Shown: positions 1 to 8,929 of the stretch, piece by piece
How positions within the stretch are numbered: position 1 is the stretch's first letter
Layout of the letters: every line of letters starts with the position of its first letter
The notes under the pieces: model-generated
Database searches by the model: none
Told to the model about the DNA's origin: nothing
The model's input: the letters and a program-made list of their open reading frames with translations, nothing else
Assembly: GCA_001723645.1 (NCBI GenBank)
Contig: MDLC01000005.1
Span: 1-64,000 of the forward strand
Length of the DNA stretch: 64,000 nt
Source: Candidatus Endobugula sertula
GTDB lineage: Bacteria; Pseudomonadota; Gammaproteobacteria; Pseudomonadales; Cellvibrionaceae
Reading direction: 5' to 3'
Made by a program: the position numbers and the translations under genes

Positions 1-76
1 GGCTTTCTCGCTCGACTTGCATGTGTTAGGCCTGCCGCCAGCGTTCAATCTGAGCCATGATCAAACTCTTCAGTTT
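1..76 (-). rRNA. rrs: 16S ribosomal RNA, 5' end (partial)
   Basis: Read on the minus strand, this carries the universal 16S start: AAACTGAAGAGTTTGATCAT followed by the conserved GGCTCAG and the AACGCTGGCGGC block, then the AACACATGCAAGTCGA segment. The gene runs off the left edge, so only the first ~76 bases are present. The exact 5' nucleotide is inferred by comparison with the known start of E. coli 16S rRNA. The neighbouring tyrS and murein peptidase genes are also found beside an rRNA operon in Pseudomonas. Confidence 0.97.
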
Positions 77-219
77 ACTATCATGTCGGTAGCCTCAAAA
101 ACTACCTAATTTTGGCTCAATACTTAAAACGTCACATCATTTAAATGAATTAATGAGTCACTTGTATTGATAATTTTTTACTTATCATCACAAGTGCCCA
201 CACGCATTGCTTACTTTGT

Positions 220-231
220 TGTTAAAGTACC
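220..231 (-). promoter_or_regulatory. boxA-like antitermination element of rRNA leader
   Basis: The minus strand reads GGTACTTTAACA, close to the bacterial rRNA boxA consensus TGCTCTTTAACA, and lies in the leader between the promoters and the 16S start. In rRNA operons boxA binds NusB/NusE to prevent early termination. Assignment rests on position and match only. Confidence 0.6.
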
Positions 232-289
232 AGTTAACGCTCGGCTAACTGTTTACCCCATCAAGGCTTACCTCGACAGCGGGAGGCGA

Positions 290-317
290 ATTATACACCT
301 CTAAATCCCTCTGTAAA
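290..317 (-). promoter_or_regulatory. rRNA operon promoter, proximal
   Basis: On the minus strand there is a -35 TTTACA (plus 312-317) and a perfect -10 TATAAT (plus 290-295) with a 16-bp spacer, followed by a G+C-rich stretch (TCGCCTCCCGC). A 16-bp spacer and G+C-rich discriminator are hallmarks of stringently controlled rRNA P1-type promoters. The start point would be about 205 bases upstream of 16S. Confidence 0.75.
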
Positions 318-470
318 CCCTTCGTTTGGTTAAATCTTAAAACACTTTCGACAAGGGAGGCCAGACACGCTTTTCTCCCGCAAAAACACACTCTAACCTT
401 GACCAAGCAATGCCTTAAGCATTAGTGGCCACTCGGGACACACACCTTGCTACTGCTTGGAGAAGCGCGA

Positions 471-498
471 ATTGTACGGATATTTTCAAGTAGCGCAA
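471..498 (-). promoter_or_regulatory. rRNA operon promoter, distal
   Basis: Minus strand: -35 TTGCGC (plus 493-498) and -10 TACAAT (plus 471-476), spacer 16 bp, then TCGCGC as a G+C-rich discriminator. It has the same architecture as the proximal promoter 180 bp downstream, giving a tandem arrangement usual for rrn operons. The -35 match is weaker than that of the proximal promoter. Confidence 0.55.
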
Positions 499-539
499 CT
501 CTTATTTAGGATATTGGTAAAAATAATTTAAAATGTCTA

Positions 540-908
540 TTAATCCATTGATTTAAAAAATTTTTTCAGCTGTTGTAGTTGTTCGGAGGGAATGAAGGTA
601 AATTTGAGGCCATGACTAAAGCCAGAGTCACCAGACATAATCATATTATAGGTAATAACAACCTTAGCACGGATAGCGTATTGGACCCCTTCATGCCAAG
701 GGTTTAACTCTATATTAACATGAGCGCCCAGAGGTATAGCCTCATCTAACTCAAAAGCAATACCGCCCTCTGAAACATCCTTCGTTCTGGCTGCCACAAT
801 ACGACGATCAGGCAGCATGACTCGAGAAGCCCAGCCCACTCGATAACGCTTACTTTTCCTATCATTTTTTGTGTTTTCAGTACTGCCTTCAAAATTTTCT
901 GTACTCAT
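540..908 (-). CDS. PilZ domain protein
   Basis: A 122-residue single-domain PilZ protein. The c-di-GMP binding signature is visible: the RxxxR element at R17-R21 and the DxSxxG element at D44-S46-G48/49. The rest is the expected beta-barrel with a short C-terminal helix. Stand-alone PilZ proteins act as cytoplasmic c-di-GMP receptors controlling motility, exopolysaccharide or pilus function; which output applies here cannot be told. It lies between the rRNA operon and tyrS, on the same strand as both, and is probably transcribed separately because 44 bases separate it from tyrS and the rRNA promoters follow directly. Confidence 0.85.
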   Translation of the reverse strand: MSTENFEGSTENTKNDRKSKRYRVGWASRVMLPDRRIVAARTKDVSEGGIAFELDEAIPLGAHVNIELNPWHEGVQYAIRAKVVITYNMIMSGDSGFSHGLKFTFIPSEQLQQLKKFFKSMD

Positions 909-952
909 AGATACTAAAAATAAATTCGACTCATTATTACCTCTAGTGTAGC

Positions 953-2290
953 TTAAATTTCCTCCGGTATAGCATCACTCGCTGACGGTAAAAAAAATAG
1001 GTGGTAGTTCTTTTTACCTAATTTCACTACAAAAAATTTATCAAATCGGGCATTTTCTGGCGAAAAAACCTGCTTTGATTGCATATTGGAATCCCAACCT
1101 ATGTCTTTGCCATTCACCAATACAGCGTTCCTAGACAACACATCCCTCACTTGTTTACCATTTTTCGCCAAGCCAGATGACACAAATAGGCTGCTTAAGG
1201 ACTCTTTGGATAGATTGACATCTGCCAACGAGGTACTTGGCAAGCCATCTTGCTGCAATTGCTCCATATCTGAATAACTTAGATGGTTAATACCACCACT
1301 AAACAAAGCTTCAGTAATTCTCTGTGCTGCTTCAAGGCTTTCCTCTCCATGCACTAGCTTTGTCACTTCTTCTGCCAAAATACGCTGAGCCTGAGGTTTA
1401 GACTGAACCTCATGGTCTGCCTCTTCAATCGCTTCAATTTCAGCAATATCCAGAAAAGTGAAATACCTTAGAAATTTATAAACATCCGCATCAGCAGTAT
1501 TAATCCAAAACTGATAAAAAGCATAAGGGGAGGTTTTTGCTGGGTCCAACCAAATAGTTCCTGATTCCGTCTTACCAAACTTAGTCCCATCCGCTTTAGT
1601 CACTAAAGGCAAAGTTAAACCAAAAACCTGGGCTACATGCAAGCGACGCGTAAGATCAGTACCTCCAACAATATTCCCCCACTGATCAGAACCACCAATC
1701 TGTAACGAACACCCATACCGCTTATACAATTCAGCAAAATCATAGGATTGAAGCAACGTATAAGTGAACTCTGTAAATGAAATTCCCTCACCTTCACGAT
1801 CAAGACGTTGCTTAACCGACTCCTTCTGAATCATATTATTAACCGAAAAATGCTTTCCTATATTACGCAAAAAGTCCAGCAAATGGATATTTCCCACCCA
1901 GTCAAGATTGTTAACTACTTCGGCAGATGAATCTCCACAATCAAAACTAATAAATTTTGAAACCTGAGATTTAAGCTTATCAACCCAACCAGCCACCACA
2001 TCGGGAGTATTGAGCTTGCGTTCCTGTGCTTTAAAACTAGGATCACCAATTAAACCTGTAGCGCCTCCAACTAAAGCAATAGGCTTATGCCCAGCATTTT
2101 GAAAACGTTTTAACGTCAAAAGAGGGACCAAACTGCCAATATGCAGGCTATCTGCTGTCGGGTCAAAACCACAATAAAGTGTTCGCGACTTTTCAGATAA
2201 ATATGACGCCAGCCTATCTTCGCCAGTCATCTGTGCAATAAGGCCTCGAGCCTGTAAATCCTCAATTAATTCTAATCCCATCACCGCCAT
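953..2290 (-). CDS. tyrS: Tyrosine--tRNA ligase
   Basis: Class I aminoacyl-tRNA synthetase that charges tRNA-Tyr. The HIGH-type motif reads HIGS at residues 50-53 and the KMSKS-type loop reads KFGKT at 237-241, both inside long blocks that closely follow E. coli TyrS (for example [12 protein letters not shown] and GGSDQWGN). An S4-like RNA-binding domain occupies about residues 375-440. At 445 residues it is some 20 longer than E. coli TyrS because of a short hydrophobic/acidic C-terminal extension. The first Met and Met4 are both possible starts. The divergent murein peptidase gene follows 210 bases away, as in Pseudomonas. Confidence 0.96.
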   Translation of the reverse strand: MAVMGLELIEDLQARGLIAQMTGEDRLASYLSEKSRTLYCGFDPTADSLHIGSLVPLLTLKRFQNAGHKPIALVGGATGLIGDPSFKAQERKLNTPDVVAGWVDKLKSQVSKFISFDCGDSSAEVVNNLDWVGNIHLLDFLRNIGKHFSVNNMIQKESVKQRLDREGEGISFTEFTYTLLQSYDFAELYKRYGCSLQIGGSDQWGNIVGGTDLTRRLHVAQVFGLTLPLVTKADGTKFGKTESGTIWLDPAKTSPYAFYQFWINTADADVYKFLRYFTFLDIAEIEAIEEADHEVQSKPQAQRILAEEVTKLVHGEESLEAAQRITEALFSGGINHLSYSDMEQLQQDGLPSTSLADVNLSKESLSSLFVSSGLAKNGKQVRDVLSRNAVLVNGKDIGWDSNMQSKQVFSPENARFDKFFVVKLGKKNYHLFFLPSASDAIPEEI

Positions 2291-2405
2291 TTGTTGAAAT
2301 CCTACATTTAATCACTACATCGAAAAATTAGGTTAAAAAAAGAGGCTCACACGATACCTCAAACCAATACAAAAACAAGTATCTTAAACCAAGCGCGCCA
2401 CATTT

Positions 2406-2435
2406 TTGACCAAAAAGCCTCATCGTTCATAAAAT
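2406..2435 (+). promoter_or_regulatory. Candidate sigma-70 promoter for the M23 peptidase-anmK pair
   Basis: TTGACC (2406-2411) and TAAAAT (2430-2435) separated by 18 bp, 65 bases upstream of the peptidase start. This is the best -35/-10 pair I see in the divergent intergenic region; not experimentally supported. Confidence 0.4.
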
Positions 2436-2500
2436 ATTCGTGCTATATCGTTACTATTTTGGTATAAAGACCTAATCATTAGGGCCATATTAAAAAAAAC

Positions 2501-3910
2501 ATGAAAGTGATTGAATTTACTAAAGTATTTGATAAAAGCAAACTAGGCTTTGGCATGGTAAAACTCTTTCCAAAAGTCCATTTACTAACTATCACAGGGC
2601 TTTCCAGCCTACTCATTGCCGGAGTTGCCACATCGACTAACTCAGCCATGGAGACGAAGCGAATAGTACAGCCTATTCAATTAGAACTGCCTGCGACCGG
2701 TGCCCCTCTGGTAAAGGGAAAAAACGCTGCTTTATTTGACACTCTAGCATCGGTTAATATTCCAGCACCAGTGGCCATTAAAGATACCTGGACAAAAGAA
2801 ACCGTAAGAAATGGAGATAATTTGTCATTACTCTTTAATAGAGTCGGCCTATCTGACTCAGTCCTTTACCACTTTATTAATAGCGGTAAAGCGGCAAAAA
2901 AGCTAACCAAAATTCATCCAGGGCAAGAAATTTTTTTTAATATCAACGAAAATAACCAATTATATGGTTTACGTTACCAGAAAAACCGCCTTCAAAGCAT
3001 CGAATTTTCACGAACAGATAAAGGCTTTAGTCACTCAAATGTCACTATTGAACCAGACACCAAACTGGCCTATAGAGAAGCCACTATTATCAACTCCCTT
3101 TTTCTAGCAGGCACCAACGCAGGAATGGAAGAAAGTTTAATTATGGAGCTGGCTGGTATTTTTGGTTGGGACATCGATTTTGCACTCGACATCCGCACTA
3201 ATGACTCATTTAAAGTACTTTACAACGAGCAGTTTATTAACGGTGAAAAATCAGGCAATGGCCCCATATTAGCAGCTGAATTCACTAACCAAAATAAAAC
3301 TTACAAAGCTGTACGTTATGTCAACAATAAAGGGGAAGCGGACTACTTTACACCAGAAGGCAAAAGCATGCGCAAAGCCTTTTTGCGCACCCCGGTCGAC
3401 TTTGCCCGTATCAGCTCACACTTTAACCTAAAACGCAAACACCCTATACTTAACCGAATCCGCGCCCACAAAGGTACCGACTACGCAGCTCCCAAAGGCA
3501 CACCTATCAAAGCCGCTGGCAATGGAAGAGTCGTTCATGTAGGCAGAAAAGGAGGATATGGTAAAACAGTTATTATCCGCCATGGACAGTCCTACAAAAC
3601 ACTCTATGCCCATATGCACAAGTATCACCAGGGTATCAAAACAGGAGCCAAAGTACAACAAGGACAAGTGATTGGCTATGTTGGAAAGTCAGGTCTTGCC
3701 ACTGGGCCTCACTTACACTATGAATTCTATAAAAATGGGGTAGTTCGTAATCCAGTAAAAGTGCAATTGCCAAAAGCCAAATCAATACCAAAATCGCTAC
3801 TGGGTGACTTTACACTAATGACACGACCTTTAGTCGCACAATTGAATAAATTCGACAAGACCATACAGCTAGCTACCACTGAAGACAAACACTCTACAAT
3901 AAATAATTAG
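2501..3910 (+). CDS. M23 family murein endopeptidase (MepM/OapA-like)
   Basis: A 469-residue envelope protein with an N-terminal hydrophobic segment (about residues 27-45) acting as signal anchor, an OapA/LysM-like region around 95-145, and a C-terminal LytM (M23) zinc peptidase domain. The zinc motif HxxxD starts at H323 and the HxH pair is H404/H406, so the active site is complete. Such enzymes cut peptide cross-links of peptidoglycan in the periplasm. Gene order tyrS-peptidase-anmK matches the Pseudomonas PA0668-PA0666 neighbourhood. It is followed after a single base by anmK, so the pair is probably one transcript: cell-wall cleavage plus recycling. Confidence 0.92.
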   Translation: MKVIEFTKVFDKSKLGFGMVKLFPKVHLLTITGLSSLLIAGVATSTNSAMETKRIVQPIQLELPATGAPLVKGKNAALFDTLASVNIPAPVAIKDTWTKETVRNGDNLSLLFNRVGLSDSVLYHFINSGKAAKKLTKIHPGQEIFFNINENNQLYGLRYQKNRLQSIEFSRTDKGFSHSNVTIEPDTKLAYREATIINSLFLAGTNAGMEESLIMELAGIFGWDIDFALDIRTNDSFKVLYNEQFINGEKSGNGPILAAEFTNQNKTYKAVRYVNNKGEADYFTPEGKSMRKAFLRTPVDFARISSHFNLKRKHPILNRIRAHKGTDYAAPKGTPIKAAGNGRVVHVGRKGGYGKTVIIRHGQSYKTLYAHMHKYHQGIKTGAKVQQGQVIGYVGKSGLATGPHLHYEFYKNGVVRNPVKVQLPKAKSIPKSLLGDFTLMTRPLVAQLNKFDKTIQLATTEDKHSTINN

Positions 3911-3911
3911 C

Positions 3912-5033
3912 ATGATAAGCCGTCAGCTTTATATTGGCCTAATGTCAGGAACCAGCGCGGACTCTCTTGATGCTGCTCTAGTTGATTTTAGCACCCTGCC
4001 TCTTAAAGTTGTAAATACTTACTCACTCCCTATAGCTAAAAAAACTAGAAATTTAATTCATCAATTAGCTATAGCAGGCAATAATGAGATTGCACACCTT
4101 AGACAATTAGATAGAGAAACCGCTCTGCTTTCATGCAAGGTGGTGCGAACCTTATGCCAACAAGCCAATTGTCAGCTACAATCCATTATTGCGATTGGCA
4201 GCCATGGCCAAACAATTCGACACTACCCCACTAAGAATCATGAAACGGGGTATTCTCTACAGGTTGGAGACCCTAATATCATTGCAGAAAACCTGGGGGT
4301 GACTACCATATCTGATTTTCGCCGCCGAGATATAGCAGCAGGAGGGCAAGGTGCTCCTTTAGCACCCGCATTTCATAATGCCGTATTTCACTCCAAGAAC
4401 AAAGATAGAATCATTTTGAATCTAGGGGGAATTGCGAATATTACATTACTCACTAAATCTGGAAAGGTCATAGGCTACGATACAGGCCCAGCCAATGGTT
4501 TAATGGATAGCTGGTGCCAAAAACATCAAGGTAAACCCTACGACATCGACGGTAAGTGGGCTAGTGAGGGAAATACTAATAACAAACTACTGGAACAACT
4601 ATTAGCACACCCCTTCTTCACTCAATCATTTCCTAAGAGCACTGGACGAGAAGAGTATAATTTGCCATGGCTTGAGCAAGAAATCGCATCATTTAAACAC
4701 ACGCTAAAGCCAGAAGATATACAAGCTACTCTCCTTCAGCTTACCGTAGAAAGTATCGCCAACGCGATAGAACAACATGACCAACAAGCCTCGGCAGATC
4801 TATATTTATGCGGTGGAGGTACCCATAACCCTGCTTTATTTAACGCCCTGATAACGCGATTAAAACCACGAAGGCTAGCATCAACAGAAGCACTTGGTAT
4901 ATCCCCAGATTGGGTAGAGGCCATTGCCTTCGCATGGCTAGCTAAACAAACGATGGACAAAGCAGCAGGAAATCTGCCTGCAGTAACAGGAGCAAACAGA
5001 GACGTTATTTTGGGTGGAATATACTTAGGTTAA
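3912..5033 (+). CDS. anmK: Anhydro-N-acetylmuramic acid kinase
   Basis: A 373-residue sugar kinase of the ASKHA fold that opens and phosphorylates 1,6-anhydroMurNAc during peptidoglycan recycling. The N-terminal phosphate loop reads GTSADSLDAA near residue 13, and the family blocks GSHGQTIRH, NLGGIANIT, YDTGPANGLMD and CGGGTHNP are all present. Length is normal for AnmK. The ATG lies one base past the stop codon of the murein peptidase, implying co-transcription and probably coupling of translation. Confidence 0.96.
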   Translation: MISRQLYIGLMSGTSADSLDAALVDFSTLPLKVVNTYSLPIAKKTRNLIHQLAIAGNNEIAHLRQLDRETALLSCKVVRTLCQQANCQLQSIIAIGSHGQTIRHYPTKNHETGYSLQVGDPNIIAENLGVTTISDFRRRDIAAGGQGAPLAPAFHNAVFHSKNKDRIILNLGGIANITLLTKSGKVIGYDTGPANGLMDSWCQKHQGKPYDIDGKWASEGNTNNKLLEQLLAHPFFTQSFPKSTGREEYNLPWLEQEIASFKHTLKPEDIQATLLQLTVESIANAIEQHDQQASADLYLCGGGTHNPALFNALITRLKPRRLASTEALGISPDWVEAIAFAWLAKQTMDKAAGNLPAVTGANRDVILGGIYLG

Positions 5034-5063
5034 TGGATGATAACCTGGTAGGCAAAAGCTTCT

Positions 5064-5552
5064 TTAAAAATAGACATAGTTTTGCTGATCCAACAATCGT
5101 TTCACTTCTGTAGGTCCAAAAGGCACCGTTCCTATAAACGAGTGAATACTTGAGCGACCTCGTCCCATAATGCCTGATTGAGTTTCGCAAACACGCACAT
5201 CAACAACACCAAAAGCACTTAATCGGGCAGCCAAATCTACGATCTTTTTATACTCTTCATAGTTATCTTTAAAAAATATTTCTACCTCAGGACCATGAAG
5301 AATAATCGCAATAGGGTTAGCTCCTTGGGGGAGCTTACCATCTAGGTAGAGTTTCTCTGCACGTTCCAAGGCATCAGCGACCTCATTTGGAGAGTCATTC
5401 AGAATTCTTGCAACATAACCATTTGCATTACCAGAATCTAGCGGAGAATGTTGTTGTCCAACAGAAAAAGCAGGCAGTAAAAGAACACTAAAAATGAGCG
5501 CTCGAAAAATTTGATGGATGTCACTAAATAGAAAATGAAGAGCCACAGCCAC
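5064..5552 (-). CDS. Exported DsrE-like protein
   Basis: A 162-residue protein with an N-terminal hydrophobic segment (about residues 15-32, [13 protein letters not shown]) that looks like a signal peptide, followed by a DsrE/DsrF-type alpha/beta domain ([12 protein letters not shown]; later [16 protein letters not shown] with a single cysteine). The start is a GTG that overlaps the 3' end of erpA by 29 bases in a different frame; a second GTG two codons later is equally possible, and no ATG is available. Members of this family are implicated in sulfur transfer, but this one has no neighbouring partner, so its role is open. It ends convergently with anmK, 30 bases away. Confidence 0.65.
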   Translation of the reverse strand: MAVALHFLFSDIHQIFRALIFSVLLLPAFSVGQQHSPLDSGNANGYVARILNDSPNEVADALERAEKLYLDGKLPQGANPIAIILHGPEVEIFFKDNYEEYKKIVDLAARLSAFGVVDVRVCETQSGIMGRGRSSIHSFIGTVPFGPTEVKRLLDQQNYVYF

Positions 5553-5877
5553 AAGTCGTCACTGCATTAGGATTATTAACAATGAACTTTGAACCTTCAA
5601 GGTCTTCTTTATAATCAATCTGAGCTCCAACCAAATAAGGGTAGCTCATGCTATCCACTAAAATGTTCACACTCTCTTCAGTAATGACCGTATCATCCTC
5701 AGCAACCAACTCATCAAAAGTGAAGCCATACTGAAAACCAGAGCATCCGCCTCCAGTAACGAAAACACGCAATTTTAACGCCATATTTCCTTCTTCTTGA
5801 AGTAGTTTTTTTACTTTGTTAATCGCGTTTTGGGACACCATAACTGACATAGGGGTAAATACTTCAGGAGTACTCAT
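5524..5877 (-). CDS. erpA: Iron-sulfur cluster insertion protein ErpA
   Basis: An A-type Fe-S carrier of 117 residues that delivers clusters to apoproteins, including those of isoprenoid synthesis and respiration. The three conserved cysteines are C45 ([11 protein letters not shown]) and the CGC pair C109/C111 near the C terminus. The short variable N-terminal tail before MVSQNAI is usual. It sits between the bactofilin gene and the DsrE-like gene, all on the minus strand; the Pseudomonas homologue lies at the same place relative to anmK. Confidence 0.95.
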   Translation of the reverse strand: MSTPEVFTPMSVMVSQNAINKVKKLLQEEGNMALKLRVFVTGGGCSGFQYGFTFDELVAEDDTVITEESVNILVDSMSYPYLVGAQIDYKEDLEGSKFIVNNPNAVTTCGCGSSFSI

Positions 5878-5953
5878 TCTTAATCACCAACTTCAATGGT
5901 AAAATGGACAACAGAACCCTATTATCTCAATGTCCAAGAATTTTAGTCAAGTA

Positions 5954-6424
5954 TTAAGCTTTCCCCACAACTCCCGGAGCTATATTTGATGATTTAGGCG
6001 GTAACACCGGACTTGTCTTGTCGATATTTTTAGGTGGCTTTGACGAAACAACAGTTGACCCATCCGTATAAACGAGCTTCCCATTTACCTGAGCCCCTTT
6101 TACCATCTCAATCAGTACATAATGCACATTACCACTAATCGACGTTTTGGACGCTAACTCTACGTGCTTACTAGAGAATACATCCCCCGTCACCTTACCA
6201 TTAATAACCAAGGTAGGGACACGAATCTCGCCCTCTACACACCCGCTTTCAAGGACTCTCGCCTGTGCTCCCTCACTATCAACAGCATAAACATTACCTT
6301 TAACATGGCCTTCTATCATCAAAGTTCCCGAAAAATGTACATCACCAATAATCTCTGTATTTTTAGAAATTAACGTAGTGCCACCCGCCGCAAAGGCGGT
6401 TTTTTTGTTTTTTTTACTAAACAT
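5954..6424 (-). CDS. Bactofilin (polymer-forming cytoskeletal protein)
   Basis: A 156-residue bactofilin: a central right-handed beta-helix of about 100 residues (from TTLISKNTEIIGDVHFSGT onward, with repeated G-x-V/I-x turns such as GHVKGNVY, GEIRVPTLVINGKVTGDV) flanked by a short basic N terminus and a proline/lysine-rich, disordered C-terminal tail. Bactofilins self-assemble without nucleotide into filaments that scaffold cell-wall enzymes or morphology factors. It begins 5 bases from the stop of the membrane coiled-coil gene upstream on the same strand, suggesting an operon. Confidence 0.9.
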   Translation of the reverse strand: MFSKKNKKTAFAAGGTTLISKNTEIIGDVHFSGTLMIEGHVKGNVYAVDSEGAQARVLESGCVEGEIRVPTLVINGKVTGDVFSSKHVELASKTSISGNVHYVLIEMVKGAQVNGKLVYTDGSTVVSSKPPKNIDKTSPVLPPKSSNIAPGVVGKA

Positions 6425-6429
6425 AACGA

Positions 6430-7170
6430 CTAACTCTCTTTAATTGACCATTTAAACTTTTTCTCTATAAGTGTCTTTTTAGGTCGAACCAAAACCACTT
6501 TTAGTTCAATACGGTCAGGGGTGAAATCCTGAGGCAATACCATCTGCCCCTCTATTCGCTGAAAATATCGAAAATTTAATTTAATACGACCAGAATCAAT
6601 ATTGTCAGATACTTCTTGTAAAGATATACGCCTATCCTTTTCTCCGTTCTTTCCTACTAGATCAAATTCTAGATATCCTCTCACTTTCAAGCGATTAGCG
6701 TCCAGTTGTTTAACAACCATTTTATATTCGTAGGTATTATCGACTTTTACCGAAGTAATGGTGGGCACCCCCACAGAAATACCCGTATCTTCATTATCTG
6801 GGCGCATCAAATCACGATAGAAAGTGTTATCTCTCTCTAACTCCGCAATTTGATTTTTTAACTCAACAACTCGGGCTCTTACCTGTTCCGTCGCCTTTCG
6901 GTCTACTTGAGAACCCAAGGCCAAATTTGCTACTTGCTGTTCAAGTTCTTCTATTCTAACAATTTTTTCAGCATAAGAGTTTCGTAATTGGTCACGCTCA
7001 ACAATAGCTGCTTTTTCTGTTGAGGAACCGCGATAAAATCCACTGTAATAGCTTCCTACTACCAATAGTACAACTATTACAATAAACAACGTACAGCGCA
7101 CCCAATAACGGTATGGACAATATGCAACAACAACCAAACTATCTTCTGGAGTTGCTTTAACACATGCCAT
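6430..7170 (-). CDS. Inner-membrane coiled-coil protein, DUF6776-like
   Basis: A 246-residue protein with one transmembrane segment (about residues 28-46, LFIVIVVLLVVGSYYSGF), a coiled coil at about 55-120 (alternating Glu/Lys/Arg and Leu/Val: IEELEQQVANLA, RVVELKNQIAELE), and a C-terminal periplasmic beta-rich domain (about 130-246). It resembles an uncharacterised gammaproteobacterial family found beside bactofilin. The tight spacing with the bactofilin gene suggests that the membrane protein may anchor or position the filament; this is inference from context. Confidence 0.7.
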   Translation of the reverse strand: MACVKATPEDSLVVVAYCPYRYWVRCTLFIVIVVLLVVGSYYSGFYRGSSTEKAAIVERDQLRNSYAEKIVRIEELEQQVANLALGSQVDRKATEQVRARVVELKNQIAELERDNTFYRDLMRPDNEDTGISVGVPTITSVKVDNTYEYKMVVKQLDANRLKVRGYLEFDLVGKNGEKDRRISLQEVSDNIDSGRIKLNFRYFQRIEGQMVLPQDFTPDRIELKVVLVRPKKTLIEKKFKWSIKES

Positions 7171-7218
7171 AACGTTTTTTAATCAATAATATCATTGTAA
7201 TACTTTTTAAAATCACTT

Positions 7219-8259
7219 TTATGGAAGTAATGCTAGGTGGTCTAGCCCTTCCTGTTCACTAAAACCACACATAATATTCATATTTTGAACTGCCTGACCG
7301 GACGCCCCCTTAGTAAGATTATCAATCACTGAGGTCACAACCACTGTATTTCGCCCCTGGGGCCTAGCAACCGCTAAACGACTCATATTTGATGATCTCA
7401 CCGAACGTGTCTGCGGAAAAAAGCCTTGGGGCATAACATCCACAAAGGGTTCACTAGCATAACGCTTTTCATAAAGTGCTTGCAAATCTACCGAGAGATC
7501 TTCCAGATTGGCATAAAGCGTTACATGAATACCTCTAATTATAGGCAGTAAATGCGGAACAAAGGTGAGTTTCACCGACTTTTTTGAATTTTTTTGGGCC
7601 GCTTGTAACTCCTGTTCAATTTCAGGTAAATGCCGATGCCCCTCAACTGCATAAGCTTTAAAACTGTCACTTATTTCAGCATGCAATAAATCAACCTTTG
7701 CCTGTCGACCAGCACCACTAATACCGCTGGCAGCGCTAGCAATAAGGTTGTCAGAGTCAACCAAATCATTTTCCAGCAGTGGTAATAAGCCTAACTGGAT
7801 TGCAGTAGGATAACAACCTGGACAAGCAATTAGCTGAGCCTCCTTAATGGCTTCCCGATTGACCTCGGGTAAACCATAAACCGCTTCAGGCAATAAAGAC
7901 TCACAACCATGAGGCTGCCCATACCAGTGCTCCCACAACGTTGCATCTTTAATTCTAAAGTCAGCGGAGAGATCAATAACCTTTATACCCTTGTCATAAA
8001 GTGCTGGAACCAACTGATGTGCTACGCCATGGGGGGTGGCAAAAAATACAATATCGCAAGCGGCTAAATTATCAACATCAGGAGCACTAAATATTAAATC
8101 ACAGTGGCCACGCAAGTTATGGTAAATATCAGCAACAGCAACCCCCTCTTCTGTTCGAGAAGTAATAACGTCCACACTCACCCTTGGATGGTTTAATAAC
8201 AGACGTAATAGCTCAATACCAGTGTAACCCGTACCACCTACAACACCAACACTTATCAT
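7219..8259 (-). CDS. argC: N-acetyl-gamma-glutamyl-phosphate reductase
   Basis: Third enzyme of arginine synthesis; reduces N-acetylglutamyl phosphate to the semialdehyde using NADPH. The N-terminal nucleotide-binding loop is GGTGYTG (residues 8-14), and the catalytic cysteine is C149 in the ACPGCYPT motif. Length of 346 is standard. Transcribed away from hemJ, with about 177 bases of divergent intergenic DNA; no ArgR box is convincing there. Confidence 0.96.
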   Translation of the reverse strand: MISVGVVGGTGYTGIELLRLLLNHPRVSVDVITSRTEEGVAVADIYHNLRGHCDLIFSAPDVDNLAACDIVFFATPHGVAHQLVPALYDKGIKVIDLSADFRIKDATLWEHWYGQPHGCESLLPEAVYGLPEVNREAIKEAQLIACPGCYPTAIQLGLLPLLENDLVDSDNLIASAASGISGAGRQAKVDLLHAEISDSFKAYAVEGHRHLPEIEQELQAAQKNSKKSVKLTFVPHLLPIIRGIHVTLYANLEDLSVDLQALYEKRYASEPFVDVMPQGFFPQTRSVRSSNMSRLAVARPQGRNTVVVTSVIDNLTKGASGQAVQNMNIMCGFSEQEGLDHLALLP

Positions 8260-8436
8260 ATAAATGCCTACCTAATAAAAAAATAAATGAAGATGCTATA
8301 GTAATTGAATATAATGAACTAACAAAGTACCCAAACCACTATTTACAAACGTAGAGAAAAATCGGTAAACAGCGTTGCCATCCGACAATGCTTTCGGTAA
8401 CGTTGGCCAAATTAGTCATTGTAAAGGCGAAGACTT

Positions 8437-8862
8437 ATGCTTTGGGTAAAAGCTTTTCACATTATCTCAGTCGTTTGCTGGTTTGCCGTACTTTTCTATC
8501 TGCCTCGTTTGTTTGTTTATCATTCAATGAGTGAAGATGATATTAGCAAAGAGCGCTTTAAAGTCATGGAAAGGAAATTAATACGTGGTATTGGTAACCC
8601 ATCAATGGTCGCCACATGGATTTTTGGAGTATGGCTCACAAGCTATCATTGGACTTATTATCAATCAGCCCCTTGGTTTTGGTTAAAAATCATCTTTATT
8701 ACTATACTCACGACTTACTATCATGTGTGTATTTACCTATGGAAGCAGTTTTGTGCAAACAATAACACTCGCACCCATATTTTTTATCGGTGGTTTAACG
8801 AATTTCCGGTATTGTTATTAATTGTGATTGTTTGCCTGGTTGTAATAAAACCTAGCTGGTAA
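8437..8862 (+). CDS. hemJ: Protoporphyrinogen oxidase HemJ
   Basis: A 141-residue, four-helix membrane protein that oxidises protoporphyrinogen IX to protoporphyrin IX. The conserved histidine H8 in helix 1 (KAFHIISVVCWFAVLFYLPRLF) and the basic residues of the following loop are present, as are further family blocks such as WLTSYHW and WFNEFPVLLL. The next gene, hemL, acts in the same pathway and begins 67 bases downstream on the same strand, so the two form a small heme group, although hemL may have its own promoter. Confidence 0.9.
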   Translation: MLWVKAFHIISVVCWFAVLFYLPRLFVYHSMSEDDISKERFKVMERKLIRGIGNPSMVATWIFGVWLTSYHWTYYQSAPWFWLKIIFITILTTYYHVCIYLWKQFCANNNTRTHIFYRWFNEFPVLLLIVIVCLVVIKPSW

Positions 8863-8929
8863 ACACTACCTAACGCAAAACACCTTATAACACCCTCAAA
8901 CATTTTATACTTTATCTAAGGTAGCATTT

